From: Acrocarpospora phusangensis
Lineage (GTDB): Bacteria; Actinomycetota; Actinomycetes; Streptosporangiales; Streptosporangiaceae
DNA: 64,000 bases
Direction: 5' to 3'
Assembly (NCBI RefSeq): GCF_016862995.1
Contig: NZ_BOOA01000006.1
Span: forward strand, 1 to 64,000
The position numbers were made by a program, and so were the translations under genes. How positions within the stretch are numbered: the stretch's first letter is position 1; each line of letters opens with the position of its first letter. A model generated the notes under the pieces. That model saw nothing but the letters and a program-made list of their open reading frames with translations. It did not search any database and had not been told where the DNA came from. Shown piece by piece: positions 7,193-14,917 of the stretch.

Positions 7193-8055
7193 AGCTGCAG
7201 CTCCGATCGCCAGCGCGGGTTGGCGCGGTCGCGCCAGTACTGGACGAGCACCGAGATCGCCAGCGTGGGCAGGAGGATGAACAGGCCGGGGAAGAGCGAG
7301 GCCCACCAGTTGCCGGCGAGCAGCGACCGCGCCCCATCGTTGATCATGTTGCCGAGCGAGGCGAGGTGCGGCGGCAGGCCGAGGCCGAGGAAGCTGAGCG
7401 CGGTCTCGTGCCAGATGGCGTGCGGCACCATCAGCACCGACGCCAGCGCGATGTGCGGGATCAGATGCGGCAGGAAGTGCCGCCGGACGATCCGCAACCG
7501 GCTCGATCCGCCGGAGATCGCGGCGTCCACGAACGGCCTGCCGCGCAGGGTGAGCACCTCCGAGCGCACGATCCGGGCCGCGGTCGTCCAGTGGGTGAGC
7601 CCGACCGAGGCGATCACCGCGGTGGCGCTGGGCGAGAACAGCGCGACGATGAAAATGCCGAACAGCAGATGCGGCACCGAGTTGAAGCCGTCCACCACCC
7701 GCATGATCACCCGGTCCGCGGCCCCGCCGAGCGTCCCTGCGGCGAGCCCGGCGACAGTGCCGATGGTGATCGACACGAGCGCCGCCACCAGGCCGATGAG
7801 CAGCGAGACGCGCAGCCCGTAGATGACGCGGAGCAGCACGTCGCGCCCCACCTCGTCGGTGCCGAACAGGTGCGCGGGGGACGGCGCCTGGTTCGCCGCG
7901 CGCAGGTCGACGAGCTGCTGGTCGAGCTGTACCACGGCGGGTACCACCAGCACGGCCAGCGCGAGCGCGACCAGCACTCCGGCGGCGATCCACCGGGACG
8001 GGCGGCGGGCCGATTCCGGCGCGGCCCGCCGCGCGGTCGGATGCGTCGCGGTCAT
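7189..8055 (-). CDS. nikC: ABC transporter permease, DppC/NikC-like
   Basis: A 288-aa inner-membrane permease with an N-terminal helix (about residues 22-44), the periplasmic 'HLFGTDEVGRDVLLRVIYG' segment typical of OppC/DppC/NikC, and the cytoplasmic EAA-type loop 'FVDAAISGGSSRLRIVRRH' that contacts the ATPases. 'SFLGLGLPPH' is the usual late signature of this permease class. The start ATG 8055 shares one base with the nikB stop (TGATG). It forms the channel with NikB. Confidence 0.9.
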   Translation of the reverse strand: MTATHPTARRAAPESARRPSRWIAAGVLVALALAVLVVPAVVQLDQQLVDLRAANQAPSPAHLFGTDEVGRDVLLRVIYGLRVSLLIGLVAALVSITIGTVAGLAAGTLGGAADRVIMRVVDGFNSVPHLLFGIFIVALFSPSATAVIASVGLTHWTTAARIVRSEVLTLRGRPFVDAAISGGSSRLRIVRRHFLPHLIPHIALASVLMVPHAIWHETALSFLGLGLPPHLASLGNMINDGARSLLAGNWWASLFPGLFILLPTLAISVLVQYWRDRANPRWRSELQL

Positions 8056-9038
8056 CAGCTCACCCCCAGGACCCGCACCCGCGGGTCGGCGATCACGTAC
8101 GCGCTGTCGGCGAGCAGGTTGCCGGCCACCACCGCGAGCGTGGCCAGCAGGGTGAGCGCGGCCAGCAGCGGGAAGTCGGCGGCGAGCGCGGCCTGCACGG
8201 ACGCCGACGCCACCCCCGGCCAGGAGAAGACGGTCTCCACCAGGATCGCGCCGGTGACCAGTTCGGGGATGCGCGCCCCGAGCAGGGTGATGAACGGCAG
8301 CAGCGCCGAGCGCAGCGCGTGCCGCACGATCACGGTGCGTTCCCGCAGGCCGCGGGCGCGGGCGCCGAGCACGAAATCCTCGCGCAGGGTGGTGATCAGC
8401 GACTCGCGAACGTACAGCAGCAGCCATGAGGACTGTGAGAACGCCAGCACCGCCACCGGCAGGATCATGTGCCGCAGCACGTCCCCGGCCTGCAGCGTGG
8501 TGGCGGCCGGGTCGGTCAGCCCGCCCGGTGGCAGCCACTGCAGCTGTACGGCGAACAGCCAGATCACGATCAGCGCGATCCAGAACACCGGGGCCGCCTC
8601 GTTGGCGTACGCGGTGCCGGTGATCAGCCGGTCCAGCCACGAGTCACGGCGCCAGGCGGCCAGTGCGCCGACCACGAGGCTGGCCGCCAGCATGAGCACC
8701 AGGGCGCAGCTCACCGCGAGCAGGGTCCAGCCGAGCCGCTCGCCGATCACCTCGACGACCGGCCGGTGCATGCTGCGCGAGTCGCCGAGGTCGCCCTGCA
8801 CCAGGTTGCCCAGCCAGGTCACGTACTGCTCGGCGACCGGCCGGTCCAGGCCCCAGTTCTCCCGGATCTGCGCCATGACCTCGGGGCTCGTGACGACCGC
8901 ACGGTCGCCGAGGTACTGCCGGACGGGGTCGAACGGGGAGGCCTTGGCCAGCGCGAACATGCCCAGGGTGACGACGAGCAGCAACGGCACGGTGAACGCC
9001 AGCCGCCAGGCCGCCATCCGGGCGAGCGCACGGGTCAT
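8055..9038 (-). CDS. nikB: ABC transporter permease, DppB/NikB-like
   Basis: A 327-aa permease with about six membrane segments. It has the DppB/NikB N-terminal block 'PFDPVRQYLGDRAVVTSPE', the 'NLVQGDLGDSRSMHRPV' periplasmic loop and the EAA loop 'REDFVLGARARGLRERTVIVRHALRSALLP'-type region ending in 'VETVFSWPGV'. The ATG at 9038 overlaps the stop of the binding-protein gene (ATGA), which is strict coupling. It forms the transmembrane pore with NikC. Confidence 0.9.
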   Translation of the reverse strand: MTRALARMAAWRLAFTVPLLLVVTLGMFALAKASPFDPVRQYLGDRAVVTSPEVMAQIRENWGLDRPVAEQYVTWLGNLVQGDLGDSRSMHRPVVEVIGERLGWTLLAVSCALVLMLAASLVVGALAAWRRDSWLDRLITGTAYANEAAPVFWIALIVIWLFAVQLQWLPPGGLTDPAATTLQAGDVLRHMILPVAVLAFSQSSWLLLYVRESLITTLREDFVLGARARGLRERTVIVRHALRSALLPFITLLGARIPELVTGAILVETVFSWPGVASASVQAALAADFPLLAALTLLATLAVVAGNLLADSAYVIADPRVRVLGVS

Positions 9039-10633
9039 GCCGCCGGCTTCCACTCGGCGATGTTGCGGAACAGGCCGCCGGTGTCGTGCTCGTGCGGCTC
9101 CACCGACGGGGCGATCCCGGTCCACTGGCCGCGCACCACGTAGACGTGCTTGAGGTACACCAGGTACGCCCAGGCGGCGTCGTCGCTGACGCGCTGCTGG
9201 AAGGCGTCGTAGGCCTGCTTGCGTACGGCCGGGTCGGACTCCTGGCGGCCCTTCTCCAGCAGCGCGTCGACCGCGGGGACCTGGTAGTGGCCCGGGTTGA
9301 AGAAGCCCTGGCCGGCGAAGGCGGAGTGGAACAGCTCGTAGTTCGTGTAGTCCGGGTCGAACGGCGCGCCGTACCCCATGACCAGCGCGTCCTTGCCCAT
9401 GCGCGGCTCGATCGCGTCCCAGTCCAGGCCGGCCAGCCGCACGTCGACGCCGATCTTCTTGGCGTCGGAGGCGACAGCCAGGGCGAGGTCCTTGCGCAGC
9501 GAGTCGCCGGCCGGGTACATCAGGGTGAAACTCGCGCGGATGCCGTCCTTGGCGCGGATGCCGTCCTCGCCCGTGCGCCAGCCGGCCTGGTCCAGGATCT
9601 GGGCGGCCTGCGTCTGGTCGGGTGCGGCCGAGCCGGTGACCGCCGGGTTGTGCCAGGTGGTGCCGGGCGCGATCGGGCCGAACGCCGGGTCGCCGGCGCC
9701 GGCCAGGATGGTGTCCACCATCGCGGAGCGGTCCAGCGCCAGGTTCACCGCCTTGCGGATCGCCAGGTCGCCGGTGACGGGGGCGCCGAACGGGAACATC
9801 ACGCCGCGGTAGTCGGCGCTCGGCACCTGGTGCACGGTCAGGTCCGGCTGGCCGTCGAACCGCGCGGCGGCCTTCGGCGGCAGCACGGTCGCGTCGAACT
9901 CGCCGGCCGCCATCCGGGTGGCGCGCACGTTGTCGTCGGCGGCGTACGCGATCACCAGCTGCTTGATCGCCGGCGTGCCTCCCCAGTACGACGGGTTGGC
10001 CTTCAGCACGAGCTTGTCACCGGGTGTCCAGGACACGAAGCTGAACGGCCCGGTGCCGACCGGGTGGGTGTTGAACGCCGCGCTCTCCAGGCTCTGCCCG
10101 TCGAGCAGCCGCTTCGGCACGATGCCCAGCGTGGCGCGCTGCAGGATCGGCGCGTACGGGTACTTGAGGTGGAACACCACGGTCGCGGGGTCGGGCGCCT
10201 GCACGGACTCGATCGCCGCGAAGTCGCCGCGGATGCTGGAGTTGTTCTTCCCGTCCAGCACGGCCTGATAGGTGTAGACGACGTCCTCGCTGGTCAACGG
10301 GGTGCCGTCGTGGAACTTGACGTCCTTGCGAAGGGTGAAGGTGACCGTGTTGCCGTCTGCCTCGGGCAGTTTCTCCGCCAGTGAGGGCTTGAGCGAGAGG
10401 TCGGCGTTGCGGCTGACGAGCCCGTCGAACAGCAACGAGCCGCCGTCGGGCGCGTAGCCCAGGACCGGGTTGAGGGTGTCCGGCTCCGAGCTGATCCCGA
10501 GGACGAACGTGTCGGCCGGCGAGCCTTGCGACGAGGTTTGGGGCACCGTCGGCGCGGCGCAGGCGGTGAGACCGAGCGCGGCAATTAGGACGACAGGGGC
10601 AAGTGGGGCGAATCTGGCGCGAAAGGGCGTCAT
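9035..10633 (-). CDS. nikA: ABC transporter substrate-binding lipoprotein, peptide/nickel family (NikA-like)
   Basis: A 532-aa SBP_bac_5 lipoprotein, first gene of the operon. The signal peptide ends in an LTAC lipobox. The family strand 'VTFTLRKDVKFHDGTPLTSEDVVYTY' follows (conserved FHDGxP). Further blocks are 'VGTGPFSFVSWTPGDKLVLK' and a C-terminal 'YLVYLKHVYVVRGQWTGI' where substrate-contacting residues lie. The family takes up peptides, opines or nickel; sequence alone does not choose. A Nur-type box 31 nt upstream of the ATG, matching the control of nikABCDE in Streptomyces coelicolor, makes nickel or a nickel chelate the best guess. Confidence 0.9.
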   Translation of the reverse strand: MTPFRARFAPLAPVVLIAALGLTACAAPTVPQTSSQGSPADTFVLGISSEPDTLNPVLGYAPDGGSLLFDGLVSRNADLSLKPSLAEKLPEADGNTVTFTLRKDVKFHDGTPLTSEDVVYTYQAVLDGKNNSSIRGDFAAIESVQAPDPATVVFHLKYPYAPILQRATLGIVPKRLLDGQSLESAAFNTHPVGTGPFSFVSWTPGDKLVLKANPSYWGGTPAIKQLVIAYAADDNVRATRMAAGEFDATVLPPKAAARFDGQPDLTVHQVPSADYRGVMFPFGAPVTGDLAIRKAVNLALDRSAMVDTILAGAGDPAFGPIAPGTTWHNPAVTGSAAPDQTQAAQILDQAGWRTGEDGIRAKDGIRASFTLMYPAGDSLRKDLALAVASDAKKIGVDVRLAGLDWDAIEPRMGKDALVMGYGAPFDPDYTNYELFHSAFAGQGFFNPGHYQVPAVDALLEKGRQESDPAVRKQAYDAFQQRVSDDAAWAYLVYLKHVYVVRGQWTGIAPSVEPHEHDTGGLFRNIAEWKPAA

Positions 10634-10663
10634 GGGAGCGAAGGTAAAGCGATCGCCTTGTTA

Positions 10664-10680
10664 TTGCAAGTCAGTCGCAA
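10664..10680. promoter_or_regulatory. Nur-box-like operator 3 (nik operon)
   Basis: TTGCAA-GTCAG-TCGCAA, a 6-5-6 inverted repeat matching tTGCaa-N5-ttGCAA. It is centred 39 nt upstream of the NikA-like start codon on the minus strand. It is the third copy of the same operator type within 8 kb, alongside the two in the sodF/RiPP divergent region. Confidence 0.72.
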
Positions 10681-10783
10681 GTACATCAGATGACAAGCAG
10701 TTGGCTGATGCCATACAGATTGGCCCGCTCCCCCGCGTCGGTGTGCGCCGGCAGCGTGGCAGACCAGCGGTCCTCGTCACCCG

Positions 10784-11338
10784 TCATCGCGAGGTGCGGA
10801 GGTTGTCGACGCGTAGGGGCGCGAGTGAGCCGCCGGTGAGGTGGAACGTCGTGATCACAGCGTGCGGGACCGCTATCCGGAGCTGGTTGTCCAACCTCTT
10901 GGAGACGGTTCGGGTAGCGCGGGCGACCAGGGTTCCGGTGGAGTCATAGGCGTCGAGAGTCACGCGTACGCGGCGGGATCCGAAGGTGCCGACCTGGACC
11001 GAGAGGTTTGACGCCGGGGCGCCGAGGCGGCCCCAGATGCTCGGGGGGCGGGGGCGTACCCGGCGGGAGGGTTCGGTTTCTGGGGTGGCGCGGCCCACGT
11101 GTTCGCCGGAACGGAGCCGGGTGACCACGGGGAACACGCCGTCCGGGTGACCGAGCACGTTGACGCCGAAGGTGATCGCGGGTGCGTACTGGCCGCTGAC
11201 GGCGGTGCCGGTGGGCAGGTCGTCGAAGGTGGCCGAAACGTTGCGTTCGGCGGAGGCGGGTGCCGCCAGCAGGGTGATCGCGGCGGCGGACGCCGCCGCG
11301 CGCCGGAGGATGCGGAATGCGGGCTTGCTGGTGCTCAT
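10784..11338 (-). CDS. Secreted protein of unknown function, 184 aa
   Basis: It starts at ATG 11338, preceded by a GGGGAGAG-like SD. A signal peptide ends at 'APASAERNVSATFDDLP'. The mature part looks all-beta: a 'FDDLPTGTAVSGQYAP' opening seen in some secreted carbohydrate- or surface-associated proteins, then 'RVRVTLDAYDSTGTLVARAT' and a 'LRVDNLRTSR' end. Such an N-terminal 'F(D/E)DLPxG' plus a C-terminal 'xxxIDNL' strand recalls jelly-roll domains of PEP-CTERM-type and other exported proteins. No catalytic motif is visible. Its own unit, convergent with nothing. Confidence 0.7.
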   Translation of the reverse strand: MSTSKPAFRILRRAAASAAAITLLAAPASAERNVSATFDDLPTGTAVSGQYAPAITFGVNVLGHPDGVFPVVTRLRSGEHVGRATPETEPSRRVRPRPPSIWGRLGAPASNLSVQVGTFGSRRVRVTLDAYDSTGTLVARATRTVSKRLDNQLRIAVPHAVITTFHLTGGSLAPLRVDNLRTSR

Positions 11339-11487
11339 CAGGGCTCTCCCCGTGATTCGGGCAGCGTCGTCGGACGACATCGCGGTTCGGAAGCACGGAG
11401 ATCGGCTCTCTCCGCGCCGGAATCAGGACGTGACGCTACGGCGGGACCGACCAGCGCGACTGGGGAGAATCCCCTATGTTGGCGCGC

Positions 11488-14076
11488 TCAGGGCACCAGG
11501 TTGAGGCGGTGTGCCGTGGCGACCGCCTGGCCGCGGGTCGCCGCGTTGAGCTTGTCCAGCACCGCGGATATGTGATGTTCGACCGTCTTGGGCGACAGCG
11601 TCAGCCGGAGGGCGATGTCGGAGTTGCTCAGCCCTTCGGCCAGCAGTCCGAGCACTTCCGCCTGGCGTGGTGTCAGGCTGGCCGCGTTGGCGGCGGTCGA
11701 CGGGCGCGGGCCGCGCGGCACGCCGGTGACGCCACGCCCGCGCAGTTCGGCGCGCAGCCGTCGCGCGGCGGCCACCGCGCCCAGATCGTCCAGGATGCGC
11801 AGCGCCTCGCTGACCGCCGGCCGGTCCCCCGCCGACAGCGCCTCGACGCGCGCGTACTCGCCGCCCCGCCGCGCCCACTCCGCGGCCGCTCCGGCCCAAT
11901 CCCCGCCCACCATCAGCCGGTACGGCACCGGCAGGGACTCCGGCGGAACAGGACTCGGCTCACCGGCCCGCCACAACCGGTACGCCAGTTCCGCGGCGAA
12001 GAACGTGTGACCCTTCACCACCGCCAGCGCCAGCCCCTCGCGCGCCTCCTCCGCGGCCCGACCGGCATCCCCTGCCAGCAGGAAGTACTGCGCCCGCGCC
12101 GCCGCGACCGGAGCGATGCACTGGAGTTCCCCGATGCCGGACGCATGACCGGCGGCCTGGTCCAGCACCGCCGGCGCACCCGGATCGCCGCGCGCCGCCA
12201 GGATCCGCCCCCGCGCGACCAGCGCCGTCACCACCGACACCCCGATCCTGCTGGGCCGGGCCAGCGACTCCTCGGCGTCCGCGAGCGCGGCGTCCCACGC
12301 GCACTGCTGCACCCGGATCCCCGCCCGCATGCCCAGCAGGTACTGGACGTAACCGTCGAGATCGTTCTCGGACGCGTACCGCAGGGCCTGGTTCAGCGCC
12401 GCCTCGGCCGAGGCGTACTCGGCCATGCCGACCAGGGAGCTGGCCAGGTTCACCAGCGCCCGGCCAGCATGATCGACGAGCCCCGCGGCCGACGCCGCGT
12501 CGTGCGCCTGCCGCAACGCCGCGGCGGCGGTCAGATCCCCGTCGCACAGCCGGGCGGTGGCCACGTTGACCGAGGCGTGGATCTCCGTCTCCCGGTCGCC
12601 CAGCCGTCCGGCCAGATCCCGCGCCCGCTGCCCCCACTCGATGGTCTGCTCCCGTTCGTCGGCGAGCATGTGCAGCTGCGACCGGTTGCTGTACGCCATG
12701 GCCAGCTCGCGGCCCGGCTCGCCCTCCCGCAGCACCTCGACCGCCTGGACAGCCGCGGCGACGGCCTCCTCCCTCCGGCCGCTCCACGAGGCCAGCCGCG
12801 AGATCCACCGCAGGTTCTCACCCACCCGCTCGCGCTCCCCGAGCCGCTCCCGCTCGGCCAGGGCTGCCCGCCGTGCCTCCATCGCCTCATCGGACACCCC
12901 GGCCAGGTACGCCTCGAACGCGTACGCCTCCAGCAGCCCGGCCCGCTCCCCCGCCGGCAGCCGCCCGGCATGCGGGACCACCGCGCGGAAATGAGCCGCC
13001 GCCTCCCGGTGCGCGCCCTTGGCCGCCGCGTCGGCCGCCGCCGCCAGGCCGTACCGCAGGACCGCGTCCGCGTCGCCGCCGAGCCGGGCGTGGTGCATGA
13101 GCCGGGCCGCGTCGACGCCCTCCGCCCCGGCCAGCCGTTCCAGCGCCCGGCGGTGCAGCGCGGCCCGCCGGGACGGCAGCAGCGAGTCCTCCACGGCACG
13201 CCGCAGCAGCTCGTGGCGGTAGCCGACCCCGTCACCGGCCGCCACCAGCACACCCGCCGCGACGCACTGTTCCGCCAGGTCCTCGGTGCCGGTCAGGATC
13301 AGCGGCTCGGCCCGTGTGGGCATCACGGCGACCAGCCGGGCCACCTCGCGGGCGGGCTCGGTCAGCCCGCGTAACCGCGCCAGCACCAGATCGCGTACGC
13401 TCCCGGGCACCGCAGGGCCACCGACGGCCAGCAACTCGGTCACCAGCAGCGGATTGCCGCCGGTCAGCCGATACACCTCGTCGGGGTCACGTCCGGCGCC
13501 GGCCGCCCGCTCGCTCACACACCGCCTCGACAGCGGCGCCACCGGCACCTCGCGCACCACGTGCCGGGGCATCGCCGCCAGCGCCGCCCGCAACGGATGC
13601 TCGGCACCGACCTCGTCATCCCGGTACGTGACGACCAGCAGCGCCGCCAGCCGCTCGATCCGCCGGGCCACGAACACCAGCAGATCCAGCGTGGCCTCGT
13701 CAGCCCAGTGGGCGTCCTCCACCACGACGACCGGCCGCGGCCGCTGTACGGGCCCCGAGAGTTCCTCGATCAGAGCCGCGAACAGCTCCGCCTGACCCAC
13801 CCCGGCGTCCAGCCGGGCCGCGAGCCTGCCGCCCGCCTGCCAGCCGATGTCGTGCAACGGCCCCAGCGCCCGAGGCGTGACCAGCGGATCGCAGACGCCC
13901 CAGAGCACCCGCACCCGCCCCGCGCACCGTGCGGCGAAGGCGTTGACGAGCGCGGACTTGCCGATCCCGGCCTCCCCGGCGACCAGCACCACCTGGCCCC
14001 CGCCGGCGCTGGCCCGCAGCGCTTCCTCAAGCGACGCCAGGGCGGCGGACCGCTCCCACAGCTCCATCGCCGCCAT
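11488..14076 (-). CDS. LuxR-family LAL-type ATPase transcriptional regulator
   Basis: An 862-aa cytoplasmic regulator. The N-terminal AAA/STAND ATPase has Walker A 'GEAGIGKSA' (about residues 34-42), Walker B 'RPVVVVEDAHWADE' and a 'LTGGNPLLVTELL' sensor region. A long TPR-like alpha-helical middle follows. The C-terminal LuxR HTH begins 'LTPRQAEVLGLLAEGLSNSDIA' and ends 'TRGQAVATAHRLNLVP'. LAL proteins switch on pathway genes after nucleotide and ligand binding. Two starts are possible (ATG 14076 or ATG 14067). Neighbours do not define a target; the secreted protein gene downstream is on the same strand but 149 nt away. Confidence 0.9.
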   Translation of the reverse strand: MAAMELWERSAALASLEEALRASAGGGQVVLVAGEAGIGKSALVNAFAARCAGRVRVLWGVCDPLVTPRALGPLHDIGWQAGGRLAARLDAGVGQAELFAALIEELSGPVQRPRPVVVVEDAHWADEATLDLLVFVARRIERLAALLVVTYRDDEVGAEHPLRAALAAMPRHVVREVPVAPLSRRCVSERAAGAGRDPDEVYRLTGGNPLLVTELLAVGGPAVPGSVRDLVLARLRGLTEPAREVARLVAVMPTRAEPLILTGTEDLAEQCVAAGVLVAAGDGVGYRHELLRRAVEDSLLPSRRAALHRRALERLAGAEGVDAARLMHHARLGGDADAVLRYGLAAAADAAAKGAHREAAAHFRAVVPHAGRLPAGERAGLLEAYAFEAYLAGVSDEAMEARRAALAERERLGERERVGENLRWISRLASWSGRREEAVAAAVQAVEVLREGEPGRELAMAYSNRSQLHMLADEREQTIEWGQRARDLAGRLGDRETEIHASVNVATARLCDGDLTAAAALRQAHDAASAAGLVDHAGRALVNLASSLVGMAEYASAEAALNQALRYASENDLDGYVQYLLGMRAGIRVQQCAWDAALADAEESLARPSRIGVSVVTALVARGRILAARGDPGAPAVLDQAAGHASGIGELQCIAPVAAARAQYFLLAGDAGRAAEEAREGLALAVVKGHTFFAAELAYRLWRAGEPSPVPPESLPVPYRLMVGGDWAGAAAEWARRGGEYARVEALSAGDRPAVSEALRILDDLGAVAAARRLRAELRGRGVTGVPRGPRPSTAANAASLTPRQAEVLGLLAEGLSNSDIALRLTLSPKTVEHHISAVLDKLNAATRGQAVATAHRLNLVP

Positions 14077-14158
14077 CCTACGACCGGCGCCCGTGGACGA
14101 GACGGCCCGAATTCATCTCGTACAGCGCGGCGAGAGAACACGATCAGCCGACCGCCGC

Positions 14159-14905
14159 TCAGTTCGGCCCGAGCGCGATGGTGAGCCCTTCCTCGGCCGC
14201 CAGCACCTCGCCGTCGAACTCCTTCCGGGCGGCGGCCACGGCGGCGGCCCTGTCGTTGCCCGGCCAGAAGTGGGTGAGCATCAGCCGGCGTGCGCCCGCG
14301 CGGCCGGCCCAGTGACCGGCCTCCGTGGATGTGAGCAGATTGCGCGTGGGCCGGTCGGTTTCGCCGTCGCGGTCGGTGGCCTCGACGATGAACAGGTCGG
14401 CGTCCCGCCCGAGTTCGGCGAGTGCGGGGGTGGGCCCGGTGTCGCCGGTGTAGGCCAGGGCGACCCCGTCGGCCTCGATGCGGATGCCCGCGTTGGGCAC
14501 GTAGTGCGGCAGCGGCAGTCCGGTGAGGGCGAACGGTCCCACCTGGTGACTGCCGGGCAGCGGCCGCACGTCGAAGACCGCGTGGAGGTCGGCGTCGGGC
14601 TCCAGGCCGCCGATCCGGTCGAGCACGCCCGGCGGGCAGTACAACGGCAGCTTCGGGCCACCGGGGTCGCCGTAGAACCGCATCCGGAACAAGCCGTGCA
14701 GGTCGACGCAGTGGTCGGGGTGCTCGTGGGTGACGACGACGGCGTCCACCGCGCCGTCCGGCCAGTGGGCGAGCAGCCGGGGCAGCGTGGCGTAGCCCAG
14801 GTCGAGCAGGAGCCGGTAACCGTCCCAGTCCACCGCGTACCCGCTGCAGGCACGGCCCGGCTCGGGAAAGGCGCCGCAGCTGCCGAGGACGGTCACTTGT
14901 CGCAT
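14159..14905 (-). CDS. MBL-fold metallohydrolase (RNase Z/cyclic-nucleotide phosphodiesterase-like)
   Basis: A 248-aa metallo-beta-lactamase-fold hydrolase. It starts 'MRQVTVLGSCGAFPEPGRACSGY' as do actinobacterial RNase Z-like phosphodiesterases. It carries the dinuclear zinc motif 'THEHPDHCVD', a 'TGDTGPTPALAELG' bridging Asp and the late 'LTHFWPGND' His. These enzymes hydrolyse phosphodiester or similar bonds. It lacks the exosite arm of tRNA-processing RNase Z, so a cyclic-nucleotide or small-molecule role is more likely. It starts 12 nt after the end of the NB-ARC regulator gene on the same strand, suggesting co-transcription. Confidence 0.88.
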   Translation of the reverse strand: MRQVTVLGSCGAFPEPGRACSGYAVDWDGYRLLLDLGYATLPRLLAHWPDGAVDAVVVTHEHPDHCVDLHGLFRMRFYGDPGGPKLPLYCPPGVLDRIGGLEPDADLHAVFDVRPLPGSHQVGPFALTGLPLPHYVPNAGIRIEADGVALAYTGDTGPTPALAELGRDADLFIVEATDRDGETDRPTRNLLTSTEAGHWAGRAGARRLMLTHFWPGNDRAAAVAAARKEFDGEVLAAEEGLTIALGPN

Positions 14906-14917
14906 TCGTACAGGATG

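Noticed and set aside
11474..13374. Long plus-strand ORFs across the LuxR gene
   Set aside because: Shadow frames of the LAL regulator, whose P-loop and LuxR HTH are on the minus strand.
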